This document shows positions 44,354 through 52,826 of a DNA stretch of 56,925 bases, in pieces. The stretch spans positions 1-56,925 of the forward strand of contig CALKRN010000001.1 of the NCBI GenBank assembly GCA_937989665.1, read 5' to 3'. The notes under the pieces are model-generated. The model saw only the letters and a list, made by a program, of their open reading frames with translations, had not been told where the DNA came from and made no database searches. The translations under genes were made by a program, and so were the position numbers. The DNA is from an uncultured Desulfomicrobiaceae bacterium (lineage in GTDB: Bacteria; Desulfobacterota; Desulfovibrionia; Desulfovibrionales; Desulfomicrobiaceae). Position 1 is the stretch's first letter; every line of letters begins with the position of its first letter.

Positions 44354-46619
44354 ATACAGTTTGGCCCAGCGCCAGCAGCGCACCCCACGGGTGCTCATTG
44401 TGGATGACGAGGTCTTTTACCGCCTCCAATTGGCGCGCATGGTGGAAGAATTTGGCTACCAGCCTGTGGCGGTGGCCTCTGGCCAGGAGGCCCTTGACCT
44501 GATTGATCGAAGCTTTGACGTTATCTTGCTGGATATCTTGATGCCAGACCTAGATGGCTATCAGACCCTGCAGGCCATTCGTAATATTCCGGAAGTGCGC
44601 GATATCCCGGTGGTCATGGTGACGAGCCTCGATGACCTGGCCACCGAGCTGCGGGCCGTGGAGCTTGGGGCAACCGATTATATTACCAAACCAGTACGCC
44701 ATCTTGAGCTGCGGCTGCGCCTGGCCAATTGGATCCGCTTTAAGCGTATGGCCGACGAGAACTACGAGGTGCGTAACCACCTGGCCGATGCGGTGTTGGA
44801 GCTCGAGCGTGCCCGCGTCCACGTGCGGGAGCTTCTTGAAGAGCGCTCTCGCCGCCTGGCCAAGACTGAGGAACAATTGGCACAGGAGTCTCTCTCGCTT
44901 CAAGAGACGCGCATGCAGCTCCGTCTGCTCGATACCGTGCTCCTGCACTCCCTCCAAGGGATCACCATCACCGATGCCCAGGGGACCATTGTGCGCGTGA
45001 ATCCGGCCTTTACGGCCATCACCGGCTATACCGCCGAGGAGGCCATCGGCCAAAATCCGCGCATCCTCAAATCCCATGTCCACCCGCCAGAGTTTTACGC
45101 CGAGATGTGGCAGACACTCAAAGAGACTGGCTTTTGGACTGGCGAGATCTGGAACCGCAAGAAAAACGGCGAGGTCTATCCTGAGCGGCTGCTCATTACG
45201 GCCTTTACCGACGACACTGGGGCCGTGACTCACTACGTAGCCATTTTCCACGACCTCACGGAGTTTAAGCGCCAGGAAGAGCGGCTACGCTTTCAAGAGT
45301 TGCATGACCTGCTTACCGGGCTGCCGAACCGCAGCCTCTTTTTGGATCGGGTACGCAAGACCATCTCCATGAACCGCCCAGCCACCCTGTTTTTCGTGGA
45401 TGTGGACAACTTCCTCCATATCAATGAGAGCCTAGGTTACACGGCAGGCGACGAGACCCTCCGCATTGTGGCCAAACGCCTTGTGGCTGTTATGGGCCGG
45501 GAACACACGGTGGCCCGCTTGGCGGGCGATGAGTTTGGCGTCCTGGTGGTGGGTTTTCCCCGCGTGGAAGATGTCTTCCCTCTGGCGGAGAGAATACTGG
45601 AGTCCTTCCGTCGGCCCATTATGGTGTGCGGCCAAGAGGTTGTCATTACCGTGAGCGTTGGCGTGGCCCTTTTCCCTCAGGACGCCCGCGATGCCGAAGA
45701 GCTTGTTGCCCGGGCAGAAATGGCCATGCTGCGCATCAAAAAAAGTGGCAAAAATCAGTTCATGTTCTTTGATATAGGCCTTGCTGAGCTTGCGGGCCAA
45801 CGGCTGCAGAAAGAACTTGCCATCCGTCGGGGTATGGAGGCCGGAGAGTTCCTTATGCACTATCAGCCCAAGGTCCGGGTGGCCGATGGGACGGTGTCTG
45901 GCTTCGAGGCCCTGGTGCGCTGGCGCCGCGCCGATGGGACGATGGTCCCCCCGGGAGAGTTTATCCCGCTGTGCGAGGAAACGGGTCTTATCGTTGAACT
46001 GGGCGAGGTTATCCTCCGTTTGGTCTGCCAGGATATGGGCATCTTGCAGCGGCGTCTTGGGCGGCTGTTGCCCGTTGCCTTCAATGTCTCCGCCGTGCAA
46101 TTTGACCATCGCCATTTTGTGGACATGCTCGAGCGCACGGTGCGTGGTTTTGGGATAAACCCAAGCCTTCTGGAGGTGGAAATCACCGAGACGAGCATCA
46201 TGCGGGACTTTGAGCAAGCCCTCGCTCGTCTTGAACGCCTTGCAGCCAGTGGCTTTCGGCTTCATCTGGACGACTTTGGGACAGGTTATGCCTCCCTCAG
46301 TTACCTCAAGCAGTTGCCCATCCATGTGCTCAAGATCGACCAACGTTTTACGCGCGGCATCCCTGGAGATGCCAAAGACGAACGCCTCGTGCGCACCATC
46401 GTGGATTTGGGGCACAACTTCGACCTCCATGTCTTGGCCGAAGGGGTAGAGACCGCGGCTCAGCTTGAGTTTTTGCGCGCTTGTGGCTGTGATGAGGCCC
46501 AGGGATACTATTTTGCCCGTCCCATGCCCCTGGATGAGGCCATCGTCTTTGTGCAGCGCTGCGCAACGTGCCACAATGGGGCGGCAGGAACAAACCCCAC
46601 TGCTGTGGAGATGGCGTGA
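44343..46619 (+). CDS. REC-PAS-GGDEF-EAL cyclic-di-GMP regulator
   Basis: 758 residues, last gene of the cluster and its likely output. Receiver with Asp64 in I-L-L-D-I-L-M-P-D-L-D-G, then helical linker, a PAS domain (I-N/T-G-Y-T-A-E-E-A-I-G-Q type, about 200-310), a GGDEF domain with A-G-D-E-F (394-398) and an EAL domain with intact F-E-A-L-V-R-W (E522), N-V-S, E-I-T-E-T-S, D-D-F-G-T-G, and E-G-V-E-T. The inhibitory I-site (RxxD) is missing: the aligned residues are G-R-E-H. EAL should be active; A-G-D-E-F may or may not make c-di-GMP. Start overlaps the preceding stop by 11 bases. Confidence 0.93.
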   Translation: MSPEYSLAQRQQRTPRVLIVDDEVFYRLQLARMVEEFGYQPVAVASGQEALDLIDRSFDVILLDILMPDLDGYQTLQAIRNIPEVRDIPVVMVTSLDDLATELRAVELGATDYITKPVRHLELRLRLANWIRFKRMADENYEVRNHLADAVLELERARVHVRELLEERSRRLAKTEEQLAQESLSLQETRMQLRLLDTVLLHSLQGITITDAQGTIVRVNPAFTAITGYTAEEAIGQNPRILKSHVHPPEFYAEMWQTLKETGFWTGEIWNRKKNGEVYPERLLITAFTDDTGAVTHYVAIFHDLTEFKRQEERLRFQELHDLLTGLPNRSLFLDRVRKTISMNRPATLFFVDVDNFLHINESLGYTAGDETLRIVAKRLVAVMGREHTVARLAGDEFGVLVVGFPRVEDVFPLAERILESFRRPIMVCGQEVVITVSVGVALFPQDARDAEELVARAEMAMLRIKKSGKNQFMFFDIGLAELAGQRLQKELAIRRGMEAGEFLMHYQPKVRVADGTVSGFEALVRWRRADGTMVPPGEFIPLCEETGLIVELGEVILRLVCQDMGILQRRLGRLLPVAFNVSAVQFDHRHFVDMLERTVRGFGINPSLLEVEITETSIMRDFEQALARLERLAASGFRLHLDDFGTGYASLSYLKQLPIHVLKIDQRFTRGIPGDAKDERLVRTIVDLGHNFDLHVLAEGVETAAQLEFLRACGCDEAQGYYFARPMPLDEAIVFVQRCATCHNGAAGTNPTAVEMA

Positions 46620-46899
46620 GTCCTGGAGCGCCAGCCTGAAAACGAATAACCTCCTTTCTTGGCCCTTTTAAGCCGCTTCGCGTGCTTCTTCCGTCCTCCT
46701 GGGGAGTGCTTCTCGCGAAAACCGAGGGCAGGACTCAGGCGGGCGCTTGTGGCAATCCGCAAGGGCTTTGAGGCGGTGTGCCTATGCGTGGCCTTGCGCC
46801 CACGGCTTGGATCAAGGACGGAGTTCTCCCGGAAGACCTTTGCGTGGAGTTCGCCGTGCTGGCAGCCCATGGGGGACGGGCACCGCGACGGGAAGTTGT

Positions 46900-48273
46900 T
46901 CATCCCTGCGGCGAGGGCCAGGGGGGCATGCTGCGGCAGGCGGTGACAAAGTGGTTTGCGAGGCTTGGGTTTGAGCCAAGATGAAGGTGGATGTAGCTGG
47001 CCGCGCACATCCCCTTGAATAGGCCGCTGTCGCCACCGTCGTCCTCCACAAAGAGCGTTCGGGCCTCGGGGTCGCGGCCTTCCACTCGAGAGTAATGGAA
47101 TTCGTGGCCGCGGGCCACGGTCCCTGCCGGGCCAAGGGGGCAGTTGGTGGCCAGACGCACCTCGCGGTAGCCGAGGGCTTGGCGTCGGGGCTCCATGATT
47201 CCTCGTCCCTGAAAAAAACCCACCATGGGAAAGGCTTGGCCATAACCATCCACCAGTTCTTCAAGGAGATACAGCATCCCACCGCACTCCGCCCACACGG
47301 GCCAACCTGCCCTGCAAAGGGCCGCAATCTCGGCACGTAAAGAGGCGTTAGCCGCCAAGGCCGCGGCATGGAGTTCTGGATAGCCGCCGGCAAGATAGAG
47401 CCCATGGAGTTGAGGTGGGAGCCTGTGGTCTGCCAGGGGTGAGAAGGGGACCAGCTGCGCTCCGGCTTCTTCTAGAAGGCGGAGATTTTCGGCGTAGGTA
47501 AAGCAAAAGGCCTGATCCGCAGCAAGACCGATGCGCACAGGTCCTGGTCGTCGGGGCAGGGGCGAGGGCACGGGGGCGCGGGGGTATGGCGGCAAGGAAG
47601 TGAGAAGGGCCTCCACGAGGCCGGCTGCTTCCACCCATTGGGCCAAGGCTGCCAGTGGCCGATGCGGCTCGGGCAGGTCTGCCGCCATGACGAGACCAAG
47701 ATGCCGACAGGGGAGACTCAGATTTGGACAGCGCGGCAGTAGTCCCAAAAGGGGGGGGTGGCGCATGGCCGCCATCGCCTGGCGTATGATATGCCCATGG
47801 CGGGTGGAGCCGATGCGGTTGGCCACGACGCCGATAACGTGGAGTCGGGGATCGAAACCGGCAAAACCTTGGGCAACCGCGGCAACGGATTGGCCCATGG
47901 CCTGGGCATCGATGACGAGGAGGATGGGCAGGCCCAGTAGCCGGGCGACTTCAGCGCTGGACCCGGCACCGTCCTCGCCTCGCCCGTCGAAAAGCCCCAT
48001 GGCCCCTTCTCCGATGGCGATATCGGCATCCTGGGCGGCCCGGTGGAAAAGGGCCGTCAGCGAAGAGCTTGGGACCATCCATGGATCGAGGTTATGGCTG
48101 ATGCGGCCGGTGGCCAGGCGGTGGAGCCCAGGGTCAATGAAATCTGGCCCGGTTTTGAAGCCCTGGACCACGAGGCCACGGCGGGTGAGGGCCGCCATAA
48201 GCCCAAGGGCCACGGAGGTCTTGCCACAGCCGCTGCTGGTACCGGCCACCAAGACGGCGCGCAGCGGTTTCAT
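46900..48273 (-). CDS. cbiA: Cobyrinate a,c-diamide synthase CbiA
   Basis: 457 residues. N-terminal dethiobiotin-synthetase-like ATPase with G-T-S-S-G-C-G-K-T-S (P-loop) and G-F-K-T-G-P-D-F-I-D-P-G, and a C-terminal class I glutamine amidotransferase-like domain with W-A-E-C-G-G-M-L-Y-L (catalytic Cys) and the terminal S-Y-I-H-L-H. It amidates the a and c side chains of cobyrinic acid in the anaerobic cobalamin pathway. Overlaps cbiL/cobI by ATGA. The gene tail extends about ten residues past the usual end. Last gene of the riboswitch operon. Confidence 0.94.
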   Translation of the reverse strand: MKPLRAVLVAGTSSGCGKTSVALGLMAALTRRGLVVQGFKTGPDFIDPGLHRLATGRISHNLDPWMVPSSSLTALFHRAAQDADIAIGEGAMGLFDGRGEDGAGSSAEVARLLGLPILLVIDAQAMGQSVAAVAQGFAGFDPRLHVIGVVANRIGSTRHGHIIRQAMAAMRHPPLLGLLPRCPNLSLPCRHLGLVMAADLPEPHRPLAALAQWVEAAGLVEALLTSLPPYPRAPVPSPLPRRPGPVRIGLAADQAFCFTYAENLRLLEEAGAQLVPFSPLADHRLPPQLHGLYLAGGYPELHAAALAANASLRAEIAALCRAGWPVWAECGGMLYLLEELVDGYGQAFPMVGFFQGRGIMEPRRQALGYREVRLATNCPLGPAGTVARGHEFHYSRVEGRDPEARTLFVEDDGGDSGLFKGMCAASYIHLHLGSNPSLANHFVTACRSMPPWPSPQG

Positions 48274-49010
48274 GCTGGGTCCTCTTCCGTGTGGGGCAGG
48301 ATGCGATGGGCCGCAGTAACGAGGACCAGCGTCAGGTACGGACGAGGGGCGGGATCCGGCGGGAGGTGGGGGAGGAGTTCTTCTCCAGGCAGGCCCACCT
48401 GGCTTGCCACCTGGGCCCGGGTTGCGGCCCCGCTTTTTTGAAGGGCCGCACAGATCGCAGGGAAGCGCCGACCTGCCTTGAGGATGATCACGGATTCGCT
48501 CGCAGCCAACGCTTCGGGGATGGCCTCGACCCCTTGGCTTCCGGGAAGGACGAGGAGTCGTTGGTTGCCTTCAGCAAGGGGGGTGCGCAGGCGGGCGGCT
48601 GCGGCTTGAAAGGCGGTGATACCGGGGATGACGCGCACAGGAAAATCAGGGTCCAGGGCCAGGAGGGTGCGCAGCAAGTAGCCAAAGGTGGAGTAAAGGA
48701 GCGGATCGCCTAAGGTGAGAAAGACGCAGCGTTCTCCAGCATCCACGGCTTGGCGCACGATTTGGGCGTTGGCCTCCCAGGCCTGTTGGAGAACCTTGCG
48801 TTCAGTGGTCATGGGGAAATTGAGGCGCTCCACTGGCACCTTAGCAGGCAGATGGGGCTTGGCAATGCCCAGGGCAATGGATGCTTCCCCCCGGGTGGAG
48901 GCCGCGGCAAAGATGCGATGGCAGGTGCGCAGGGTAGCAACTGCGGCCAGGGTGAGGAGTTCTGGGTCGCCGGGGCCAACGCCCAGGCCAACGAGCTCAC
49001 CACGGTTCAT
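48270..49010 (-). CDS. cbiL: (Cobalt-)precorrin-2 C20-methyltransferase (CbiL/CobI)
   Basis: 246 residues. Tetrapyrrole methylase fold: G-L-G-V-G-P-G-D-P-E-L-L-T-L at the N-terminus, L-T-L-G-D-P-L-L-Y-S-T-F, and R-V-I-P-G-I-T-A-F-Q-A-A. This set matches the C20-methylating CbiL/CobI family. SAM-dependent methylation at C20 early in corrin-ring building. Overlaps both neighbours with ATGA junctions. Other cob/cbi genes are not in the window. Confidence 0.92.
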   Translation of the reverse strand: MNRGELVGLGVGPGDPELLTLAAVATLRTCHRIFAAASTRGEASIALGIAKPHLPAKVPVERLNFPMTTERKVLQQAWEANAQIVRQAVDAGERCVFLTLGDPLLYSTFGYLLRTLLALDPDFPVRVIPGITAFQAAAARLRTPLAEGNQRLLVLPGSQGVEAIPEALAASESVIILKAGRRFPAICAALQKSGAATRAQVASQVGLPGEELLPHLPPDPAPRPYLTLVLVTAAHRILPHTEEDPA

Positions 49011-49939
49011 GGTTGACCTCCGCTGGATGCTGTGTCGCCCGGGGGCATCGAGGTTGTACCGGCCTTGAGGTGCGCTGGGTCAAGACTGCCTGCAAGGACG
49101 CGGGCCGCGTGCTGGAGCCACTGGGCGAGGGTGACTGTGGCCTGCACTGCTTGAAGGGTTGGGCGGGAAAAAGCCGTTTGTTGGGTCTCGAAGACGAGGC
49201 CGTGGCGGGAGCACGGCAGGTGGGCAAAGATGGGACTGCGCTCGCTGTAAGGCTGGGGGTTGGGATGCATGGGGCCGCGCAGCACGACACAGACCTCAGG
49301 GGCTAGGCGCAGGAGTTCTTCTTCAGCAAGACGGACGAGCTTTTCGGGGGCACGGACAGCATTGGTGCCTCCTGCTGCGGTGATGATGTGGGCCACAAGC
49401 CCCGAGTCCCCACTGACGAGCAGGTTGGGGTAGCGCAGCTCCACCAGGACCCGTAGCCGCCGTGCCGGGGGGGCCAGCGCCTGGAGGGTAGCCTCCATGG
49501 TCGCTATTTGGTGCTCAGCGGCCGCACGGGCATCGAGCAGGTCACCCAGGGCGCGGAGGTTGGTCGCGATATCGGCAAAGGAAGATCCAGGGAAGGTTCG
49601 CGTTTGGATGCCAGCGTCATGGAGGAGGCGGAGGAGTTCCTCGTGGGGGGCGTCGGCCATGGTGAGGACGAGATCTGGCCGCAGGGCGACGATCGCCTCG
49701 AGGTTGGGGCGCAGATGGGTGCCAATGCTGGGCAGGTGGGGTAGGAGGGCCGCGTCGGCCTCAGTGCGGGCGATGAGGGCCTGCCCGCGGTCAAGGGCCA
49801 GGATGAGCTCGGCCAAGGCCCCGTGCAGCGGGACAATCCGTGGCAAGGCCAGGGCTGGGGCCGGCAGGAGGAGCAGGCAGAGGCAGAATCTGTGGCACAT
49901 CCGCCATAGGGTGGCGCAGGATATGAAAAGGCGTGGCAT
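49007..49939 (-). CDS. btuF: Periplasmic cobalamin/corrinoid-binding protein (BtuF-like)
   Basis: 310 residues. Start M-P-R-L-F-I-S-C at 49939 is chosen because GGAGG lies 6 bases upstream; an alternative M-C-H-R-F-C at 49900 lacks a good site. The hydrophobic stretch F-C-L-C-L-L-L-L-P-A-P-A-L-A-L-P is a signal peptide. Mature start P-R-I-V-P-L-H-G-A-L-A-E-L is typical of periplasmic metal/vitamin-binding proteins (class III), with D-L-V-L-T near residue 95. The 5' part overlaps the end of btuD by 149 bases. It delivers corrinoid to BtuC2D2, inferred from operon context. Confidence 0.85.
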   Translation of the reverse strand: MPRLFISCATLWRMCHRFCLCLLLLPAPALALPRIVPLHGALAELILALDRGQALIARTEADAALLPHLPSIGTHLRPNLEAIVALRPDLVLTMADAPHEELLRLLHDAGIQTRTFPGSSFADIATNLRALGDLLDARAAAEHQIATMEATLQALAPPARRLRVLVELRYPNLLVSGDSGLVAHIITAAGGTNAVRAPEKLVRLAEEELLRLAPEVCVVLRGPMHPNPQPYSERSPIFAHLPCSRHGLVFETQQTAFSRPTLQAVQATVTLAQWLQHAARVLAGSLDPAHLKAGTTSMPPGDTASSGGQP

Positions 49940-50639
49940 ACAGGGCCTCCAGGCGATCTTGGGAAAAAAAAGCTTCGCGAGGACCATCGAAAACAACGCG
50001 GCCCGCATCCAAGGCGAGAAAGCGGGAGCAGGAGAGGGCCGCCACGTTGAGGTCATGGAGCACCATGAGGATGGTCCTCCCCTCCTGATGACGGCGCTGG
50101 AGCACGGCCATGAGTTGGGCGGTCCACGCTGGGTCGAGGTGAGCCGCTGCTTCGTCGAGGAGCAGGATTGGGGTATCCTGGGCCAGGGCTTGGGCAAGAA
50201 GGACCCGAGCAACCTCCCCGGCCGAGAGGCTTGGCAGCAGGCGCCGGGCCAGGTCTTCGGCCCCGACTTCGGCTAGGGCTGTTTGGGCCAGGTGGCGATC
50301 GTGGCGGCTTGGTCGCTGCCAAGGACCGTGGGAGGGGTAGCGTCCCAGGAGGACGAAATCCTCCACCACCATGGGGGGGAGGAGTGCTGGCCGTTGGGGA
50401 ACCATGGCAAGGAGCTGGGCGCGTTGACGAGGGCGCAAGGTGGCCAGGGGGTGGCCCGCGATCTCCACCTGCCCGCGGTAAGGGCGCAGCAGCCCTGCCA
50501 TGACCCGCAGCAAGGTCGTCTTGCCGCTGCCGTTGGCACCTACGATGGCCAGCCATTGTCCGGCGGCAATGGAAAGGGAGACCGCGTGGAGTATCGGCTT
50601 GGTCCGGGAGCCGGCGCTGACCTCGCGCAGGTGGATCAT
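49791..50639 (-). CDS. btuD: Corrinoid/siderophore-type ABC transporter ATPase (BtuD-like)
   Basis: 282 residues. Walker A G-A-N-G-S-G-K-T-T-L, Q-loop M-V-P-Q-R, signature L-S-A-G-E-V-A-R-V-L-L-A-Q-A-L-A-Q (degenerate LSGGE), Walker B P-I-L-L-L-D-E-A and H-loop V-L-H-D-L-N. Start at M-I-H-L-R-E-V overlaps the btuC stop (ATGA). The last 149 bases are also the 5' end of btuF in another frame, so the tail after H-P-M-A-D-V-P-Q is overprinted. Confidence 0.93.
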   Translation of the reverse strand: MIHLREVSAGSRTKPILHAVSLSIAAGQWLAIVGANGSGKTTLLRVMAGLLRPYRGQVEIAGHPLATLRPRQRAQLLAMVPQRPALLPPMVVEDFVLLGRYPSHGPWQRPSRHDRHLAQTALAEVGAEDLARRLLPSLSAGEVARVLLAQALAQDTPILLLDEAAAHLDPAWTAQLMAVLQRRHQEGRTILMVLHDLNVAALSCSRFLALDAGRVVFDGPREAFFSQDRLEALYATPFHILRHPMADVPQILPLPAPPAGPSPGLATDCPAARGLGRAHPGP

Positions 50640-51628
50640 CCCTTCCTCCGCAAGGCCAGCATCGTTGCCGCCACTGCCGGGGCCCCGGCCAGGGCCGTGA
50701 TCACCCCCACCGGCAGTTCCGTGCCATGAGCAAGCACGGTGCGTGCGGCCAGGTCGGCCCAAAGAAGGACACCCCCCCCAAGGAGGGCACAGGCAGGCAT
50801 GAGCACTCCGTGGCGTGGGCCAACGAGCAGCCGGGCACCATGGGGAACGACCAGGCCCACAAAGCCGATGATCCCCGCCACACTGACTGCCGCCGCTGTG
50901 AGGGCCGCGGCGGCGAGGACAAGGAGGATGCGGGTTTGGGTGACGGGTAGGCCGAGGAGATGGGCGCTTTCGCCGCCTAAGGCCAGGACGTCGAGGACCT
51001 GGGAGGCGAGCAGGACGACGGTGAGGGCCGGGAGGGTAAGCGGTAGCATCAAAAAGAGGTGGGGCCAGGAGCGGTTTTGGAAACTACCCAAAAGCCAGAA
51101 GACGATGCTGGCCACCGAATCTTCGTGCAGGGCCTTGGCCAAGGCAATGAGGGCCGCGAGGGTTGTGGAGACGAGGATGCCGGCGAGGATAAGGGTCTCG
51201 TGGGAGAAGCTCCGGGAAGCCAGGCATAAGCCAAGGACCAAGACGAGGGCCAGGCTGCCGCCGGCCAAGGCGCTCAGGGGGACGGCCAAGGTGCCAGCGG
51301 CTCCGGCAATAAGGGCGAAGGTGGCCCCGCATGCCGCGCCGCTGGAGACCCCCAGGGTGAAGGGATCGGCCAAGGGGTTGGCAAGAACGGTTTGGAGAAC
51401 CGCCCCCGCCACGGCCAAGCTTGCCCCAGCAACAAAGGCAAGGGCAAGCCGGGAGAGGCGCAGATGGAGCACCAAGGCGGCTGGGCCCTGTCCTTTTCCT
51501 TGAAGGAGATCCCCAAGGGCGCAGAAGACTTCGGACCACGAGAGGGGATAGGGCCCCAGAAGGATAGCTGCCAGCAGAGAGCCAAGCAGCAGCCCTCCGC
51601 AAGCGGTTAGGGCCAAGGCCCGAGGCAT
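50636..51628 (-). CDS. btuC: FecCD-family ABC permease (BtuC-like)
   Basis: 330 residues with about ten membrane helices. Family landmarks: R-L-S-R-L-A-L-A-F-V-A-G-A-S-L-A-V-A-G-A-V-L-Q, A-N-P-L-A-D-P-F-T-L-G-V-S-S-G-A-A, and G-F-V-G-L-V-V-P-H-G-A-R-L-L. Forms the BtuC2D2F importer with its neighbours. One-base TGATG overlap with cbiK upstream. Cobalamin specificity comes from the riboswitch and cbi genes, not from the sequence itself. Confidence 0.92.
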   Translation of the reverse strand: MPRALALTACGGLLLGSLLAAILLGPYPLSWSEVFCALGDLLQGKGQGPAALVLHLRLSRLALAFVAGASLAVAGAVLQTVLANPLADPFTLGVSSGAACGATFALIAGAAGTLAVPLSALAGGSLALVLVLGLCLASRSFSHETLILAGILVSTTLAALIALAKALHEDSVASIVFWLLGSFQNRSWPHLFLMLPLTLPALTVVLLASQVLDVLALGGESAHLLGLPVTQTRILLVLAAAALTAAAVSVAGIIGFVGLVVPHGARLLVGPRHGVLMPACALLGGGVLLWADLAARTVLAHGTELPVGVITALAGAPAVAATMLALRRKG

Positions 51629-52512
51629 CAGGGTAGCCCCAGTTCGGCCCAGGCCTCGGCAAGGTGGTCGAGCCAGATGTCGGCGATGGCAGGTATCCCC
51701 GCTAGGCCAGCAAGGATCGGGACAGGTCGAATGCGGTGCCTTTGAAGTTGGGAGGCCAAAGATTCGGGGTCCTCACCAGCCATGTCGTTGCGGGCGTGGT
51801 CGCCGGCCACAGCCATGAGCGGGATAAGGCGGGCGCGGCTGGCACCGAGGTTTGTGATTGCGGCCACTGTTTCTTCCAGGGAGGGCGTCCCTTCCACGGT
51901 TGTCACCAAAAGCCAGGGGCTTTTTTCTTGAAGGGCATGCTGGAGGGCGGCGTAGAAGATGTCACCGCCGTGGGAGGAGCCATGGCCAAAGAAGACGAGG
52001 GCTTCTCGATGGCCCCGATCACAGAATTGGGCGGCCAAGGTTTGCGCCATGCGTCGGACATCAGCGGTGGTGGCCAAAAGAGGCGCGCCTACTTGGACGC
52101 GTACGAGGCCCTTGGGGAGCCCCTCTAGGCTCGCGGCAATCTTCATCAGACCGTGGAATTCTTCGCCAGGGATAACATGGAGGGATTGGACGACGACATG
52201 GGTAAAACCATCGTCCGCCAGGCGGGCGAGGGCCAGGGTCGGAGAATCGGCCTCAAGGCCGTGGGAGCGCATCTTTTCGCGCACCATGCGGGCCGTGTAG
52301 GCCCAGCGGATTTCCACGCCAGGGAAGCGTTGGCGCGCCTGGGCTTCAAAGGCCTGCAGATCCCCGCGGGCCTCTGGGATGGTCGTGCCAAAGGCCACGA
52401 GGAGGATGGCAGGTCGCACCGTGGGCGGGGCGCCATGGCTCGCCCACACCGCAGCAACGCCGACCACAAGCAATCCATAACAGCAGAGCAAACCGCGAAC
52501 CAGGAACGTCAT
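51628..52512 (-). CDS. cbiK: Exported anaerobic cobaltochelatase-like protein CbiK (CbiKP type)
   Basis: 294 residues. Start M-T-F-L-V-R-G with GGAGG 5 bases upstream. A hydrophobic N-terminus (V-R-G-L-L-C-C-Y-G-L-L-V-V-G-V-A-A-V-W-A-S) is a signal peptide, so the protein is exported, as for the periplasmic CbiKP of Desulfovibrio vulgaris. The chelatase fold is clear: I-L-L-V-A-F-G-T-T-I-P-E-A, H-V-I-P-G-E-E-F-H-G and F-F-G-H-G-S-S-H-G-G carry the metal-site histidines. It inserts cobalt into sirohydrochlorin in vitro in relatives, though a periplasmic cobalt or haem role is suspected. First gene of the riboswitch operon, next to the BtuFCD importer. Confidence 0.9.
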   Translation of the reverse strand: MTFLVRGLLCCYGLLVVGVAAVWASHGAPPTVRPAILLVAFGTTIPEARGDLQAFEAQARQRFPGVEIRWAYTARMVREKMRSHGLEADSPTLALARLADDGFTHVVVQSLHVIPGEEFHGLMKIAASLEGLPKGLVRVQVGAPLLATTADVRRMAQTLAAQFCDRGHREALVFFGHGSSHGGDIFYAALQHALQEKSPWLLVTTVEGTPSLEETVAAITNLGASRARLIPLMAVAGDHARNDMAGEDPESLASQLQRHRIRPVPILAGLAGIPAIADIWLDHLAEAWAELGLP

Positions 52513-52564
52513 ACTGACCTCCAATGGTTAGCGGGGTCATGAGACAATAGGGATATTTCCCCGC

Positions 52565-52595
52565 GCCCAGGACCAAGACCCCCGTTGGTCTGGGC
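52565..52595 (-). promoter_or_regulatory. Hairpin in the riboswitch expression platform
   Basis: GCCCAG/CTGGGC (6 bp) continued by ACCAA/TTGGT (5 bp, one bulged base) around an 8-base loop. It follows the aptamer and precedes the cbiK ribosome site (GGAGG) by about 40 bases. There is no T-run, so control at translation or by Rho-dependent termination is likelier than intrinsic termination. Confidence 0.5.
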
Positions 52596-52607
52596 AGGCA
52601 CCCAGTG

Positions 52608-52755
52608 GCCGTGGATCGGTCTTCCGGCTTGTCCCCCTCGGTTTCCGGCCTTCCCAGGAGGGCTCCCAGTGGCGCTGCAGGGGAAACGAGGTTGGCTGGG
52701 ACTGACGGCGGCGGGCCCGCTCCTGATTCACACAGGATTCCCAAGCATCCACGGC
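52608..52755 (-). ncRNA. Cobalamin (B12) riboswitch aptamer
   Basis: The RNA runs from 52755 down to 52608. A perfect 9-bp P1 closes it: GCCGTGGAT at the 5' side and ATCCACGGC at the 3' side. Inside, TGAATCAGGAGCGGGCCCGC matches the conserved core (A-A-T-C-A-G-G-A-G-C, then C-C-C-G-C), and GCCACTGGG followed by TGGGAAGGC (52648-52673) is the B12-box region. A G-G-A-A-G-A-C-C stretch precedes the 3' strand of P1. It should bind adenosylcobalamin and turn off the cbiK-btuCDF-cbiL-cbiA operon when the cofactor is plentiful. Confidence 0.9.
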
Positions 52756-52762
52756 GGGTGAT

Positions 52763-52791
52763 ACGCTAGAGGGAGCAGCTGCACCTGTCAA
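52763..52791 (-). promoter_or_regulatory. Promoter of the cobalamin-riboswitch operon
   Basis: On the minus strand a perfect TTGACA (52791-52786) is followed by a 17-base spacer and TAGCGT (52768-52763). The predicted start, about 7 bases downstream, falls at the first base pairs of the riboswitch P1 stem, which supports both calls. Confidence 0.6.
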
Positions 52792-52826
52792 TGCGCCCTC
52801 TCCGGGGGGTGGCAGCCCGTCGTGCC

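Noticed and set aside
46778..46984. Plus-strand frame of 68 residues after the GGDEF-EAL gene
   Set aside because: Overlaps the end of cbiA, has no ribosome site, and no family resemblance.
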